In this document: positions 25,097 through 33,785 of the stretch, one piece after another
How positions within the stretch are numbered: position 1 is the stretch's first letter
Layout of the letters: every line of letters begins with the position of its first letter
From: an uncultured Collinsella sp.
GTDB lineage: Bacteria > Actinomycetota > Coriobacteriia > Coriobacteriales > Coriobacteriaceae
Length of the DNA: 64,000 nt
NCBI GenBank assembly: GCA_900757595.1
Contig: CAAEOL010000063.1
Coordinates: forward strand, 1-64,000
Direction: 5' to 3'
Position numbers and translations under genes: made by a program
Notes under the pieces: model-generated
Databases searched by the model: none
Told to the model about the DNA's origin: nothing
Seen by the model: the letters and a program-made list of their open reading frames with translations, nothing else

Positions 25097-25230
25097 GTCC
25101 AAAAATCACCCGTAAAGGCGCGTTAGCCTAATTAAATCTATCCCTTAAGGAATGCTGCTCGTTGGCGTTGTTTGGAGCGCGGTGGCGATGCGCTTCAAGA
25201 GACAGCGGCATTACCATTTGTTTTTACAAG
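25097..25230. other. Gene-free stretch
   Basis: About 130 bp with no supported feature between the long inverted repeat and the terminator of the minus-strand wall protein. Confidence 0.4.
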
Positions 25231-25234
25231 TAAA

Positions 25235-25269
25235 GAGGCTCGTTTCCCTGGGTTGGGGAAACGGGCCTC
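25235..25269 (-). terminator. Terminator of the coiled-coil protein gene
   Basis: 14-bp stem GAGGCTCGTTTCCC/GGGAAACGGGCCTC (25235-25248, 25256-25269) with a 7-nt loop. On the minus strand it is followed by TCTTTACTT. Confidence 0.75.
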
Positions 25270-25317
25270 GTTTTGTTTCTGGGCTTGTGGATTGGCGAAG
25301 ACAATAACCGCTGGCAG

Positions 25318-26286
25318 CTACCTTGAGTTCTTGATACGGCGTACGCCCGCGGCGGTTATTCCGAGGCCTGCGGCGGCGATTCCTGCGAGTGCGATTGCGC
25401 TCGGCGCTGAGTCTCCCGTGTTCGCGAGCTTGCCAGTGGTCGTATTTGCTTACTTGGTGGAGCTCGATGGAGCGTATTTGCCGGTCGCGGGCGAGCTGGC
25501 GGGCTGTGCCGTTTCGGCCGGCTGCGCTGAGCTGGAGGGTTTTGTCGTCTCGGCGGGTTTCGTTATTTCGGGTGAGGTGGCCTTGTCTGCCGCGGCTTTC
25601 GCCTCTTCGTATGCCTTGCAGGCGTCGTCATAGGCCGCTTGCGCCTTTTCCAAATCGCCGAGGAGCGCATTTCGCTTGGCTATGTCCTCGTCGATGTGGG
25701 CTTTGGCTTCCTCTGCCTCACTTTCGAAATACTGAACCTGTCTTTCCTGGCTTTCGAGCCGGCGTTGGCAGTGGTGAAGATCATCTTCACAAGATTTTTC
25801 TCGCCTTTCTGCCGACATGATCTCACTTCGCAACTGCTTAATAGTTTCGTTAGAAGCTCCGTCGTCGATTGCCTTATTTAATTCCGCCTGAAGGCCGCTT
25901 GTCCGGTTGTGGGCCTCATCGTATTTGGCTTGGGCTGCATCGACGTTCGCTTGCATGGCGGGAAGGGGTTCCCTCCGTTTGGCGGCTTCCGTCACCACCA
26001 TGTCGTAGATCTCTTGAAAAGCGGCAATGTCATCATCGATTTCCGCAAGTTTCTCGGGACTTGCGGCGTCTTTTGCGGCCTCGAGGGTTTTGAGCGCTTC
26101 CTGCATGGCTGCATACGCTTTTTCTTTTGCGGCGGCCGCATCTTCCGTATGCAAGGCAACTGCATTGATGGGGGAACTGGTTTCCGCCGCTATCGCCGTT
26201 GCGGGGGCGATTCCCGCGGCGAGTGCCGCGGAAAGGGCGATGCCCAAGGTTGCTCGTCTTGCTCTTCTTGCGAGAATGTCGTTCAT
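25318..26286 (-). pseudogene. Coiled-coil surface protein, sorting signal split off by an in-frame stop
   Basis: The intact frame is 278 aa (26286-25450): signal peptide ending ATAIAAETS (~34), a long Ala/Glu/Lys coiled coil (~50-235) and a Pro/Ser/Thr linker. TAA at 25452-25450 ends it, yet the same frame continues without another stop for 43 codons. Those codons encode LANTGD (would-be residues 287-292), a hydrophobic helix and the basic tail RRIKNSR, ending at 25318. This is a complete sortase sorting signal separated by one codon. The present product should be secreted and not wall-linked, unless the stop is read through or is a sequencing error. Confidence 0.85.
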
Positions 26287-26421
26287 CTCGGCACCTCATT
26301 TCAAGGGTCGGCGACTAACTTGGTAGCACTAATGTAAGTATATCAGGCAGTTTGCCCGCCATTGATCGGGTGTGCGCGTATACCCCTCTGAAAACTGAAT
26401 CCCGTTAGAAATGACGAGTTG

Positions 26422-26451
26422 TTTACGCTTCTTTTGGGGTGGCGGTACTAT
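26422..26451 (+). promoter_or_regulatory. Candidate promoter of the second ABC pair
   Basis: TTTACG (26422-26427), 18-bp spacer, TACTAT (26446-26451), 45 bp before the start codon. Confidence 0.4.
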
Positions 26452-26495
26452 CATGGTTCGAATTGAATGTGGATGATGATAGGGAGCGCCTATAC

Positions 26496-28379
26496 ATGAT
26501 TGAGCTGCTCAGGCGTTTTGGCGGTAAGTTTCGCCGCTATATGGTGATTGGTCCTGCGTGCAAGCTGATCGAAGTGATCTTTGACCTGCTGACGCCGCTG
26601 GTGATTGCCCAGATGATTGATAAGGGTATCGGCGCACACGACGTGAACGCCGTCGTCCACTACGGTATGGTGCTTGGCGCCATGGCCGTGATCGGCATCT
26701 CGTTTACGCTTGTCTGCCAAAAGATGGCCGCGCTCACCTCGCAGGGCATGGGCACCGATATCCGTGGTGCGCTCTACCAGCACATCAACAAACTGAGCTA
26801 TGCCGAGCTCGATCGCTTTGGCACGCCGTCGCTCATCACGCGCATCACCAACGACGTCAACCAGGTGCAGCTTGCCGTGGCGCTTGGCGTGCGCATGCTC
26901 ATCCGCTGGCCCTTCTTGGCGGTGGGCTCCATGGTCGCGGCCCTTGCCATCGACCTTAAGCTCGGCATGATCTTTTTGATTTGCACGCCCGTCATCGGCC
27001 TGGTGTTTTGGTTTGTCATGGCGCGCTGTATCCCGTACTACAAGCAGCTGCAGGCAAAGCTCGACCGCATCGCGCTTATCTGCCGCGAGGGCCTTTCGGG
27101 TGCCCGCGTGGTTCGCGCCTTTGTGCGCGAGGACCATGAGCGCGAGCGCTTTGCCCAAGCCGCCGATGACCAGGCCAATACTGCCATCGCGGCGGGTAAG
27201 CTCTCGTCGATTCTCAACCCCGTCACGTTTCTTGTGATGAACCTGGGCGTGTGTGCCATCCTGTGGGTGGGCGGCATCCAGGTCAACGTGGGCGAACTCA
27301 CGCAGGGCCAGGTTATGGCGTTCGTCAACTACATGACGCAGACGCTCACTTCCATCGTGTACGTCGCCAACCTGGTCGTGGTCTTTACCAAGGCGAGCGC
27401 CAGCGCGTCGCGTATCAACGAGGTGCTCAATTGCGAGCCGAGCATCACCGACGGGGGCAACCAGCCGGTTGCGCTGCCCGAGCCGAGCGACCTGGCGGGT
27501 GGCGCCGTTCCGGTCCCTGCGTTGAGCTTTGACCATGCGAGCTTTTCGTTTGGCGCGGCCGCGGCAAATGCCGTGAGCGATGTGACCCTGGAACTGCCGC
27601 TGGGCAAGACGCTTGGCATTATCGGCGGTACGGGCAGCGGTAAGTCTACGCTCGTCTCGCTTATCCCGCGCCTGTACGATGCGGGCACCGGCAGTGTGAG
27701 CGTGATGGGCTCCGACGTGTGCGCTTGGCCGCTCGACCAATTGCGCCATGTGGTTGCAACCGTCCCACAACGCGCATCGCTCGTGAGCGGCACGATCCGC
27801 AGCAACCTGACCTGGCGTGACGAGTCGGCGACCGACGATGGGCTCTGGGCGGCGCTCGACATGGCGCAGGCCAGCGAGTTCGTGCGCAAAAAACCTCAGG
27901 GTCTGGACGCGCCGGTCGAGGCGGGCGGCAAGAACTTTAGCGGTGGCCAGCGCCAGCGCCTGACCATCGCACGTGCCCTGGTGGGCTCGCCGCAGATCCT
28001 GATTATGGATGACTCCGCCTCGGCGCTCGACTTTAAGACCGACGCAGCGCTTCGTCATGCCATTCGCGAACGAAGCGTGCGCGGTGCCGCCGAGGGCGGG
28101 CTGCCGCTGACGACCGTCATCGTGAGCCAGCGCGTCTCGACCGTGCGCGATGCCGACATGATCTGCGTGCTCGACCACGGCTCGGTCGCGGGCCTGGGTA
28201 CGCACGACGAGCTGTACGCAAGCTGCCAGCTCTATCGCGAGATTTGCCAGTCGCAGCTTCACCGCGAGGAGCTCGAGGGTCAGCAGGGGAGCGCGGCGTC
28301 CGCGCTCGCCCCAAGCCCCGTGCCCGCCTCAGGCGCCGCGTGCGCCTCGGCATCCGCTTGCGCAAAGGAGGGCTGCTAA
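26496..28379 (+). CDS. ABC exporter half-transporter, degenerate-site subunit (second pair)
   Basis: 627 aa from the ATG at 26496 with a GGGAG site. Six transmembrane helices (~20-310) precede a nucleotide-binding domain: Walker A GGTGSGKST (~378), signature FSGGQRQR, Walker B LIMDDSASALD (~503) with Asp in place of the catalytic Glu. A C-terminal Ala/Pro/Ser-rich tail (~30 residues) is extra. It forms a heterodimer with the next gene, whose ATG directly abuts this stop codon. Closest in the window to the subunit at 6185, so the pairs are probably paralogous. Substrate unknown. No regulator gene sits upstream. Confidence 0.93.
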   Translation: MIELLRRFGGKFRRYMVIGPACKLIEVIFDLLTPLVIAQMIDKGIGAHDVNAVVHYGMVLGAMAVIGISFTLVCQKMAALTSQGMGTDIRGALYQHINKLSYAELDRFGTPSLITRITNDVNQVQLAVALGVRMLIRWPFLAVGSMVAALAIDLKLGMIFLICTPVIGLVFWFVMARCIPYYKQLQAKLDRIALICREGLSGARVVRAFVREDHERERFAQAADDQANTAIAAGKLSSILNPVTFLVMNLGVCAILWVGGIQVNVGELTQGQVMAFVNYMTQTLTSIVYVANLVVVFTKASASASRINEVLNCEPSITDGGNQPVALPEPSDLAGGAVPVPALSFDHASFSFGAAAANAVSDVTLELPLGKTLGIIGGTGSGKSTLVSLIPRLYDAGTGSVSVMGSDVCAWPLDQLRHVVATVPQRASLVSGTIRSNLTWRDESATDDGLWAALDMAQASEFVRKKPQGLDAPVEAGGKNFSGGQRQRLTIARALVGSPQILIMDDSASALDFKTDAALRHAIRERSVRGAAEGGLPLTTVIVSQRVSTVRDADMICVLDHGSVAGLGTHDELYASCQLYREICQSQLHREELEGQQGSAASALAPSPVPASGAACASASACAKEGC

Positions 28380-30239
28380 ATGAACCCGTATACTTCTTCC
28401 GGTTCGGTCGCCACGATGACGGCCAACGTGTCCGGCAACGATAGCCTCAACGACTTGGGTGACGGCCCGCGCCAGCCCGGCGACCCCGAGCGCTACCCCG
28501 TGGGCGCGGTGACCCGCCGCCTGCTGGGCTATGTTCGTCCGCACCGCGTCTCGTTTACGGCGTCGTTTGTGAGCGCCGCCATCTCGGTGATCTTGCAACT
28601 CTATACGCCCATCCTCATCGGCGAGGGCATCGACCTCATCGTTGCCGCCGGGCAGGTGGACTTTGACGCACTGCTGCCGCTCGTCACCAAGCTCGCGATT
28701 GTCGTGGTGGGCGCGGCGGCCTTCCAGTGGTTGCAGGGCTACTGCGTCAACCGTCTGTCCTACGAGACGGTGCGCGACATGCGCGTGGAGGCGAGCGACA
28801 AACTCAGCCGCATGCCGCTTAGCTTTATCGACGGCCATGCCCACGGCGACCTCATGAGCCGCGTGGTTAATGACGTCGATCAGGTGGGTGACGGTCTGCT
28901 GCAGGGCTTTACGCAGCTCTTTACCGGCGTCATCACCATTGTGGGCACGCTCGCGTTTATGCTCTCCATCAACCTGACCATGACGCTCGTGGTGGTGCTC
29001 GTTACGCCGCTTTCCATCTTTGCGGCCGGTGCCATCGCCAAGCTTTCCAATAAGAGCTTCACTGCTCAACAGCGCATCCAGGGCCAACTCGGCGGCCATA
29101 TCGAGGAGTATGTGGGTGAGCAAAAGCTCGTGGACGCCTTCGCCTACGGCCCGCACGCTCAACAGCGCTTCGATGTCCTCAACGCCGAGCTCTATACGGC
29201 GGGCGAGCGCGCGCAGTTTATGGGTTCGCTTTCTAACCCCGGCACGCGCTTTATCAATAACATCATCTACGCCGTGGTCGCCGTGATCGGCTGCGCGGGC
29301 GTGATCACGGGCGTGCCTGCGGCGCTCACGGTGGGCGGCGTGCAGATCTTCCTGTCCTACGCCAACCAGTACACTAAGCCGTTCAACGAGGTCACGAACG
29401 TCATCACGCAGATTCAGACCGCGTACGCCTCGGCGCGCCGCATGTTTGCGTTGCTCGATGCGCGCGAGCAGGAGCCCGACGCGGCGGATGCCGTGGAGCT
29501 TGCCGCCCCGCAGGGCGAGGTGACCTTTGAACACGTGGACTTTAGCTATGTGCCCGACCGCAAGCTGCTGCAGGATATCTGCATCGAGGCCAAACCCGGT
29601 ACGCGCTTTGCCCTCGTCGGTCCCACGGGCTGTGGCAAGACGACGCTCATCAATCTGCTGCTGCGCTTTTACGATATCGATGCTGGGCGCATCGCGGTCG
29701 ATGGTCGCTCCTCGCGTGACTACACGCGCGCGAGCCTGCGCCGCGCCTTTGGCATGGTGCTGCAGGACACCTGGCTGTTCGAGGGCACGGTGGCCGAAAA
29801 CATTGCCTACGGTTGCCCCGATGCCACGCGCGAGCAGATTGTCGAGGCCGCCAAGCGCGCGCACGCGCACAAGTTTATCGTGCAGCTGCCAGGCGGCTAC
29901 GATACGGTGATCGGCGAGGACGGCGGCACGTTTAGCCAAGGTCAAAAACAGCTGCTGTGTATCGCGCGCGTCATGCTCACCGATCCGGCGATTCTGCTGC
30001 TGGACGAGGCAACGTCGAGCATCGATACGCGTACCGAGCTGCAGGTGCAGGCGGCATTCGACGAGCTCATGGCTGGCCGCACGAGCTTTGTCGTGGCACA
30101 CCGCCTGTCGACGATTCGCAACGCCGATTGCATCTTGGTAATGCGCGATGGCGAGATTATCGAGCGCGGCACGCACGACGAGCTGCTGGCGGCTGACGGC
30201 TTCTATGCCGAGCTTTATCGTAGCCAGTTTGCCCAGTAG
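28380..30239 (+). CDS. ABC exporter half-transporter, canonical subunit (second pair)
   Basis: 619 aa. A ~40-residue Ser/Asn/Asp-rich N-terminus, six transmembrane helices, then Walker A GPTGCGKTT (~414), signature FSQGQKQ and Walker B ILLLDEATSSID (~538) with the catalytic Glu present. It supplies the hydrolysis-competent composite site for the heterodimer with the upstream gene. Similar to MdlB/YheH-type multidrug or lipid exporters; substrate unknown. It lies in a two-gene operon with zero-base spacing. Confidence 0.93.
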   Translation: MNPYTSSGSVATMTANVSGNDSLNDLGDGPRQPGDPERYPVGAVTRRLLGYVRPHRVSFTASFVSAAISVILQLYTPILIGEGIDLIVAAGQVDFDALLPLVTKLAIVVVGAAAFQWLQGYCVNRLSYETVRDMRVEASDKLSRMPLSFIDGHAHGDLMSRVVNDVDQVGDGLLQGFTQLFTGVITIVGTLAFMLSINLTMTLVVVLVTPLSIFAAGAIAKLSNKSFTAQQRIQGQLGGHIEEYVGEQKLVDAFAYGPHAQQRFDVLNAELYTAGERAQFMGSLSNPGTRFINNIIYAVVAVIGCAGVITGVPAALTVGGVQIFLSYANQYTKPFNEVTNVITQIQTAYASARRMFALLDAREQEPDAADAVELAAPQGEVTFEHVDFSYVPDRKLLQDICIEAKPGTRFALVGPTGCGKTTLINLLLRFYDIDAGRIAVDGRSSRDYTRASLRRAFGMVLQDTWLFEGTVAENIAYGCPDATREQIVEAAKRAHAHKFIVQLPGGYDTVIGEDGGTFSQGQKQLLCIARVMLTDPAILLLDEATSSIDTRTELQVQAAFDELMAGRTSFVVAHRLSTIRNADCILVMRDGEIIERGTHDELLAADGFYAELYRSQFAQ

Positions 30240-30344
30240 GGGCTGCCGATTAGCGGCAGATGGTTTACATCTGCGTCGATAGTACTAAGATATGCTTCTA
30301 ATAAATTGCATTAGTGGCTATAGTTTTGGGGGAAACGAGGCAAC

Positions 30345-30902
30345 GTGACTATGACGTGCGCTTTGGTGGTTAACAGCAAGAGCGGTAATACCAGGATGGT
30401 TTCGGGCGCGATCAAGCGCGCTCTGCAGGCTGCGGGCGTTGAGTTTGTCCATGCCGCGGCGTTGAGCGACGATGCGGATGCAGATCAGGTTGCGCTCGAG
30501 GCGCAGGGCGCCTGCGCGGCCGACACGGTGCTCGTCGGTTTTTGGTGCGACAAGGGCGCGTGCACGCCTTCGGTCGCGGCGTTGCTCTCTGCCTTGCACG
30601 GCAAGCGCGTGTTCCTGTTTGGCACCTGCGGCTTTGGGGCCGACCAGAGCTATTACCAGCAGATTATCGACCGCGTAACTTCCAATCTGGCCGAGGATGC
30701 CGAGCTTGCGGGCTGGGCGATGTGCCAGGGCAAGATGGGCCCCGCGGTCAAGCAGCGCTACGAGGCCATGCTCGAGCAAGATCCCGACAACGCCCGCGCT
30801 AAGTTGCTGCTCGACAACTGGGTTGCCGCAAAGGATCACCCCACTAAGGAGGATCTGGACAACATGGCCGCAGCCGCAAAGAAGGCCGTGCTGGGAGAGT
30901 AG
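30345..30902 (+). CDS. Flavodoxin-like protein
   Basis: 185 aa. The N-terminal FMN-phosphate loop is NSKSGNT (residues ~10-16), followed by VLVGFWCDKGACTPS and VFLFGTCGFGADQSYYQQI, the pattern of the Flavodoxin_4 family with a WxDKG motif. Such proteins carry electrons for an unknown partner. The bilirubin-reductase accessory BilS belongs to a similar group, but no BilR-like gene is present here, so that link is only a possibility. The C-terminal ~60 residues are an added helical region. GTG 30345 and ATG 30351 are both possible starts; GAGG lies just upstream. Confidence 0.8.
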   Translation: MTMTCALVVNSKSGNTRMVSGAIKRALQAAGVEFVHAAALSDDADADQVALEAQGACAADTVLVGFWCDKGACTPSVAALLSALHGKRVFLFGTCGFGADQSYYQQIIDRVTSNLAEDAELAGWAMCQGKMGPAVKQRYEAMLEQDPDNARAKLLLDNWVAAKDHPTKEDLDNMAAAAKKAVLGE

Positions 30903-30945
30903 CTTCGCCGTTCGCGGTCCTTCGTGCAAAACAATACAAACGTGA

Positions 30946-30973
30946 AAGCCTCGAGATTCTCGGGGCTTTTTTC
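30946..30973 (+). terminator. Intrinsic terminator
   Basis: 10-bp stem AAGCCTCGAG/CTCGGGGCTT (30946-30955, 30959-30968) followed by TTTT. It ends the flavodoxin-like gene. Confidence 0.85.
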
Positions 30974-30991
30974 ATGACACGAGAGCGCCCC

Positions 30992-31309
30992 TTTATTGAT
31001 GGAAGGCCTAATAAGCTGATTGTTCTATGCCCGGATGTGTGCGGAGTGGGATGGGATTTCCGGATGGGTGGGGTTGCGGAAGCTGCGTCCCGGAATTTGC
31101 TTTTGGAATGGGATGCGGTTTCCCGTTGAGGGGCTCTGTGGAAACCGCATCCCAGTATTCGGCCGAGAAATGGGATGCCGTTTCCGGTTGAGGGCCTTGG
31201 CGGAAAGTGCGACCCGGAATTTGTGATCGGAGTGGGATGTGGTTTCCCAACGGGGGCACAAGCGGAAGCCGTATCCCACTCCGGACGTGAATTCTGGGAC
31301 ACGGTTCTC
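30992..31309 (+). repeat. 318-bp hairpin-array repeat, left copy
   Basis: A 56-bp leader starting TTTATTGATGGAAGGCCTAA, then four units at 31048, 31110, 31172 and 31234. Each unit is a 14-nt arm (like GGGATGCGGTTTCC), a 16-nt loop, a complementary 14-nt arm (like GGAAACCGCATCCC) and an 18-nt linker, for an exact period of 62 bp. A lone left arm (31296-31309) closes it. The second unit has a perfect 14-bp stem. A second copy with the same length and layout lies at 40698-41015. Confidence 0.93.
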
Positions 31310-31715
31310 AGAGGATTATGGGCTGCGAACTACATGGGGCTGTCATAAAACTCCGGCAAAGGAGGGGTCGGAAATAAATGACACTTCCAGTAGTTTGTTT
31401 TAATGTGGGGGGGGGGTACCATTATTTTAGTTTCGCAAAAAAATCGAACCTTCTATGGGGAAGTTGCGTAGGGGGTTAGTTATAAGTATTGGATAAAACA
31501 GACTAATTTGGGGATAAATGACCACTTACGCCAAAATAAGTAGCATTTAGCGATAAAACATTGAAAAATGTGTAGCACATCGCTATGTTTTTATTACGAA
31601 AAGATTCCAAATTGGCTTATTTCGGACTCACTTTTCAAGCGCCTTGCGGTTCCTGTTGAAACTTGCTGACCTTTGGATGGGTCGAATAGGTCCTCAAGGG
31701 GTGTGAATTATCACT
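31310..31715 (+). promoter_or_regulatory. AT-rich leader region of the SipW locus with a G10 tract
   Basis: 406 bp without a convincing gene and much richer in A+T than its surroundings. A run of ten G occurs at 31407-31416 between TTGTTT (31395-31400) and CATTAT (31420-31425), where its length would set promoter spacing. The tract also falls inside a 33-codon frame from ATG 31378 that has GGAGGGG ten bases upstream. TAGCGAT/ATCGCTA (31548-31554, 31579-31585) followed by TGTTTTT is a terminator-like hairpin. Confidence 0.45.
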
Positions 31716-32273
31716 TTGACGGCGCGTAGACTCAAACGATTTATTGCACTTTTGAGTAGCTTGGCGTTCGCGCTTGTCATAGCCCTTGCCGTTGTTTCTT
31801 TTGTGCCTCGCGCATTTGGATACACGCCCTTTGCTGTGCTTTCGGGCTCTATGGAACCCGAGCTTCCCGTTGGCTCCATGGTGTTTGTCCGCCAGGGTGA
31901 GCCAACGGATATTGCCGTGGGCGACAATGCAACCTTTTACCGATCGGACGGCGCCGTGGTGACGCACCAGGTGTATCAGATCGACCCTGTGGCGCAGATG
32001 ATCGGCACGCAGGGAATTGCGAACATAAATGCAGACGGAAGCATCATGCACGATGCCGAGCAGACGCCTTTTTCGAGTGTTATCGGCACTGTTTCTTTTT
32101 GTGTCCCTTACCTGGGCTTCGTCAACGCATATTGCACGACGATGCCTGGTTTGCTTGTTGTGGTGGCCGTTCTGGCGCTGCTGATCACGGCGTCGATAGT
32201 GCTCGATCGGATGGTTCCCGACGAGCCTGCGGGCAAGCATGCCCGCGTGCATGCGAGGGAGCGGCGTTCATAG
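31716..32273 (+). CDS. SipW/ER-type signal peptidase I
   Basis: 185 aa, TTG start. An N-terminal transmembrane helix (~10-30), then the catalytic serine motif VLSGSMEPELPVGS (nucleophile S45) and VVTHQVYQID with His84 in place of the Lys of ordinary bacterial enzymes. A second hydrophobic segment lies near ~143-165, with a basic C-terminus. This Ser/His arrangement defines the SipW (S26B, eukaryotic-ER-like) branch, which processes TasA-type fibre proteins. It starts a cluster whose small genes carry SipW-type signal sequences, so they are its likely substrates. The start is tentative because the ribosome site AAGGGG lies 14 bases away. Confidence 0.9.
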   Translation: MTARRLKRFIALLSSLAFALVIALAVVSFVPRAFGYTPFAVLSGSMEPELPVGSMVFVRQGEPTDIAVGDNATFYRSDGAVVTHQVYQIDPVAQMIGTQGIANINADGSIMHDAEQTPFSSVIGTVSFCVPYLGFVNAYCTTMPGLLVVVAVLALLITASIVLDRMVPDEPAGKHARVHARERRS

Positions 32274-32344
32274 CGGCAGGGAAAAGCGTCGGCGGCGGTA
32301 GGGGGCCGTTGCCGGGGAAGACGATTCTCGAAAGGAAGAGAACG

Positions 32345-33049
32345 ATGGAAAACAAGAAGAAAAAGCGCTACGGCATCATTGCCGCCCTGCTGCTGTTGGT
32401 GCTGGCCGCCGGCGTTGGCACCTATGCATGGCTGACGGCTACGCAGAGCCTGGAGAACGTGTTTACGGTCGGCAGCTTTGGCCCTACGGACAAAAAACCT
32501 GATCCGACTGATCCCGAGAAGCCCGGCGACCAAACGAATGACGGCAAAGCCTACCTGTTCGAGACCAAGTGGGTTGAAAACTCCAAGATCGTTCCTGGCA
32601 CCACCACCGACAAGAACCCCAACGTTGGCATCAAGAAGGGTTCCGACGACGCCTACGTGTTCATCTATGTGAAGAACGCCATGGTCAAGGAAGGCACCGC
32701 TCACGAGAACACCCCGTACTTCGCACTCAACAACAACTGGAAGCCGGTTGACGGTCAAGTGACCACCTCTGCCGGCGGAAAGTATCTGAGCGGTCTGTTC
32801 ATGTACGCTAAAGGTTCCACGAACGGCCCTGCTGTCCTGAGCGCTAAGGATGCTGCCGCGGATGTCTACACCGGCGAGCTGTTTAGCAAGGTCGTGTTCC
32901 CCAGCACCCTGGATGGCTCCATGGTTGCTGAGAACCCCAAGATGACGGTCTCTGCTTACATCTTCGGCGCCGATCAGAAGGGCGAGGAGACCACTCCGGC
33001 CGCCAACGCCGTTGCTCAGGCTAAGACTTGGGCAGACTCCAAGAAGTAA
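32345..33049 (+). CDS. SipW-type secreted fibre-subunit candidate (TasA/camelysin-like)
   Basis: 234 aa. After a basic start (MENKKKKRYG) comes a hydrophobic helix ending GVGTYAWLTATQSLENVFTV, the characteristic SipW-dependent signal in which cleavage leaves a mature chain beginning near the TxxxxxNxF motif. A Pro/Asp-rich spacer follows, then a beta-rich globular domain (VFIYVKN, SGLFMYAKG, MTVSAYIFGADQ). Similar layout to TasA and camelysin, which polymerise into extracellular fibres. It is probably the abundant subunit, because a GC-rich hairpin follows immediately and would lower expression of the genes behind it. Confidence 0.82.
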   Translation: MENKKKKRYGIIAALLLLVLAAGVGTYAWLTATQSLENVFTVGSFGPTDKKPDPTDPEKPGDQTNDGKAYLFETKWVENSKIVPGTTTDKNPNVGIKKGSDDAYVFIYVKNAMVKEGTAHENTPYFALNNNWKPVDGQVTTSAGGKYLSGLFMYAKGSTNGPAVLSAKDAAADVYTGELFSKVVFPSTLDGSMVAENPKMTVSAYIFGADQKGEETTPAANAVAQAKTWADSKK

Positions 33050-33060
33050 CCCCCCCCACT

Positions 33061-33104
33061 GAGATCCCGGCCCGCCCCCACCCCTATATTCGGGCCGGGA
33101 TCTC
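33061..33104 (+). terminator. Internal hairpin after the first subunit gene
   Basis: 14-bp perfect stem GAGATCCCGGCCCG/CGGGCCGGGATCTC (33061-33074, 33091-33104) flanked by C runs and without a T-tract. It may act as a partial terminator or as an mRNA 3'-end stabiliser for the upstream gene. Confidence 0.65.
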
Positions 33105-33134
33105 GGTCCCCCCTATCGACGACTGGCGAACGTA

Positions 33135-33782
33135 ATGCTCAACAATCTTTCCGACAATCAGAAACGCACCTTGGCGCTTGCCGCGATGGCGCTGTTGGCC
33201 CTGGCGTGCCTGTGCGGCACGCTGGCTTTTACCGTTGATATGGTTCCGGCGAACAACGTTCTATCGTTTGGCAGCGTGAGGGTACGAGTCTGCGAATACA
33301 CCCTCAACGAGCAGGGCGAGGAGATTCCGTTTGAGCCCAACGAGCACGGGGACTATCCCGACACCAAGGCCGGGGGTTCTGACATCAGCCGCATTGTGCG
33401 CGTGGAGAACGTCGGCACGCAGCCTGAGTACGTTCGCGCGCGTCTGCACATGACGTCGGTGGCGCCCGACGGTTCGAGCGCGGATGCTTCGGGCAGCGTT
33501 GCGTTTCATGTGAACGCGGGCGAGGGGTCCCCGTGGATCGATGGCGGCGATGGGTGGTACTACTACCGCGGATTGGCCGGGCGTGGCGGCACGCTCGACC
33601 CCGGCGCCATGACGGAAAGCCTCATGGACTCGCTGCGCTTTGTGGGCGACTACCACGATGCCGCGCGCGGCGGCTCATTCAAGCTCGATATCGATGTTCA
33701 GGCCGTGCAGGCCAAAAACCAGCAGGCAAGCGACACCGCCCTCGACGTACTTGACGTCGTGGGCTGGCCGGAGGCGAACTAG
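33135..33782 (+). CDS. Second SipW-type secreted subunit candidate
   Basis: 215 aa. The N-terminus LALAAMALLALACLCGTLAF is followed by TVDMVPANNVLSFGSVRV, again a helix with a G-T-x-A-F/W end and an N-x-x-x-F-G-S-V segment as in the neighbouring small proteins. The rest is a beta-sandwich-like domain (IVRVENVGTQPEYVRARL) that resembles the TasA-like N-terminal strand pattern. It lies 3 bp before the giant protein gene. Likely a minor or capping subunit; that role is inferred. Confidence 0.75.
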   Translation: MLNNLSDNQKRTLALAAMALLALACLCGTLAFTVDMVPANNVLSFGSVRVRVCEYTLNEQGEEIPFEPNEHGDYPDTKAGGSDISRIVRVENVGTQPEYVRARLHMTSVAPDGSSADASGSVAFHVNAGEGSPWIDGGDGWYYYRGLAGRGGTLDPGAMTESLMDSLRFVGDYHDAARGGSFKLDIDVQAVQAKNQQASDTALDVLDVVGWPEAN

Positions 33783-33785
33783 CCT

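Noticed and set aside
19379..25102. 1907-codon open frame on the minus strand antisense to the giant adhesin
   Set aside because: It mirrors the GC-biased codon use of the plus-strand gene, its translation is a low-complexity mix of Arg/Gly/Ala/Val/Leu without domains, and no ribosome site or signal supports it.
26490..28262. 590-codon minus-strand frame opposite the ABC gene (similar shadows at 28329-30176, 37431-39464 and 49566-51533)
   Set aside because: Each lies wholly opposite a gene with clear family motifs, and the translations show no recognisable domain.
30345..30902. Firm BilS (bilirubin reductase accessory) assignment
   Set aside because: The flavodoxin motifs fit the wider family, but no BilR-like gene is adjacent and the similarity could not be measured.
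31048..31309. CRISPR array
   Set aside because: The 62-bp units are themselves dyads with variable stems and no constant repeat/unique spacer pattern, and no cas genes are nearby.
31326..31378. IS-element end (GGGGCTGTCATAAAACTCC)
   Set aside because: It looks like a transposon terminus, but no matching second end, transposase remnant or target duplication could be found.
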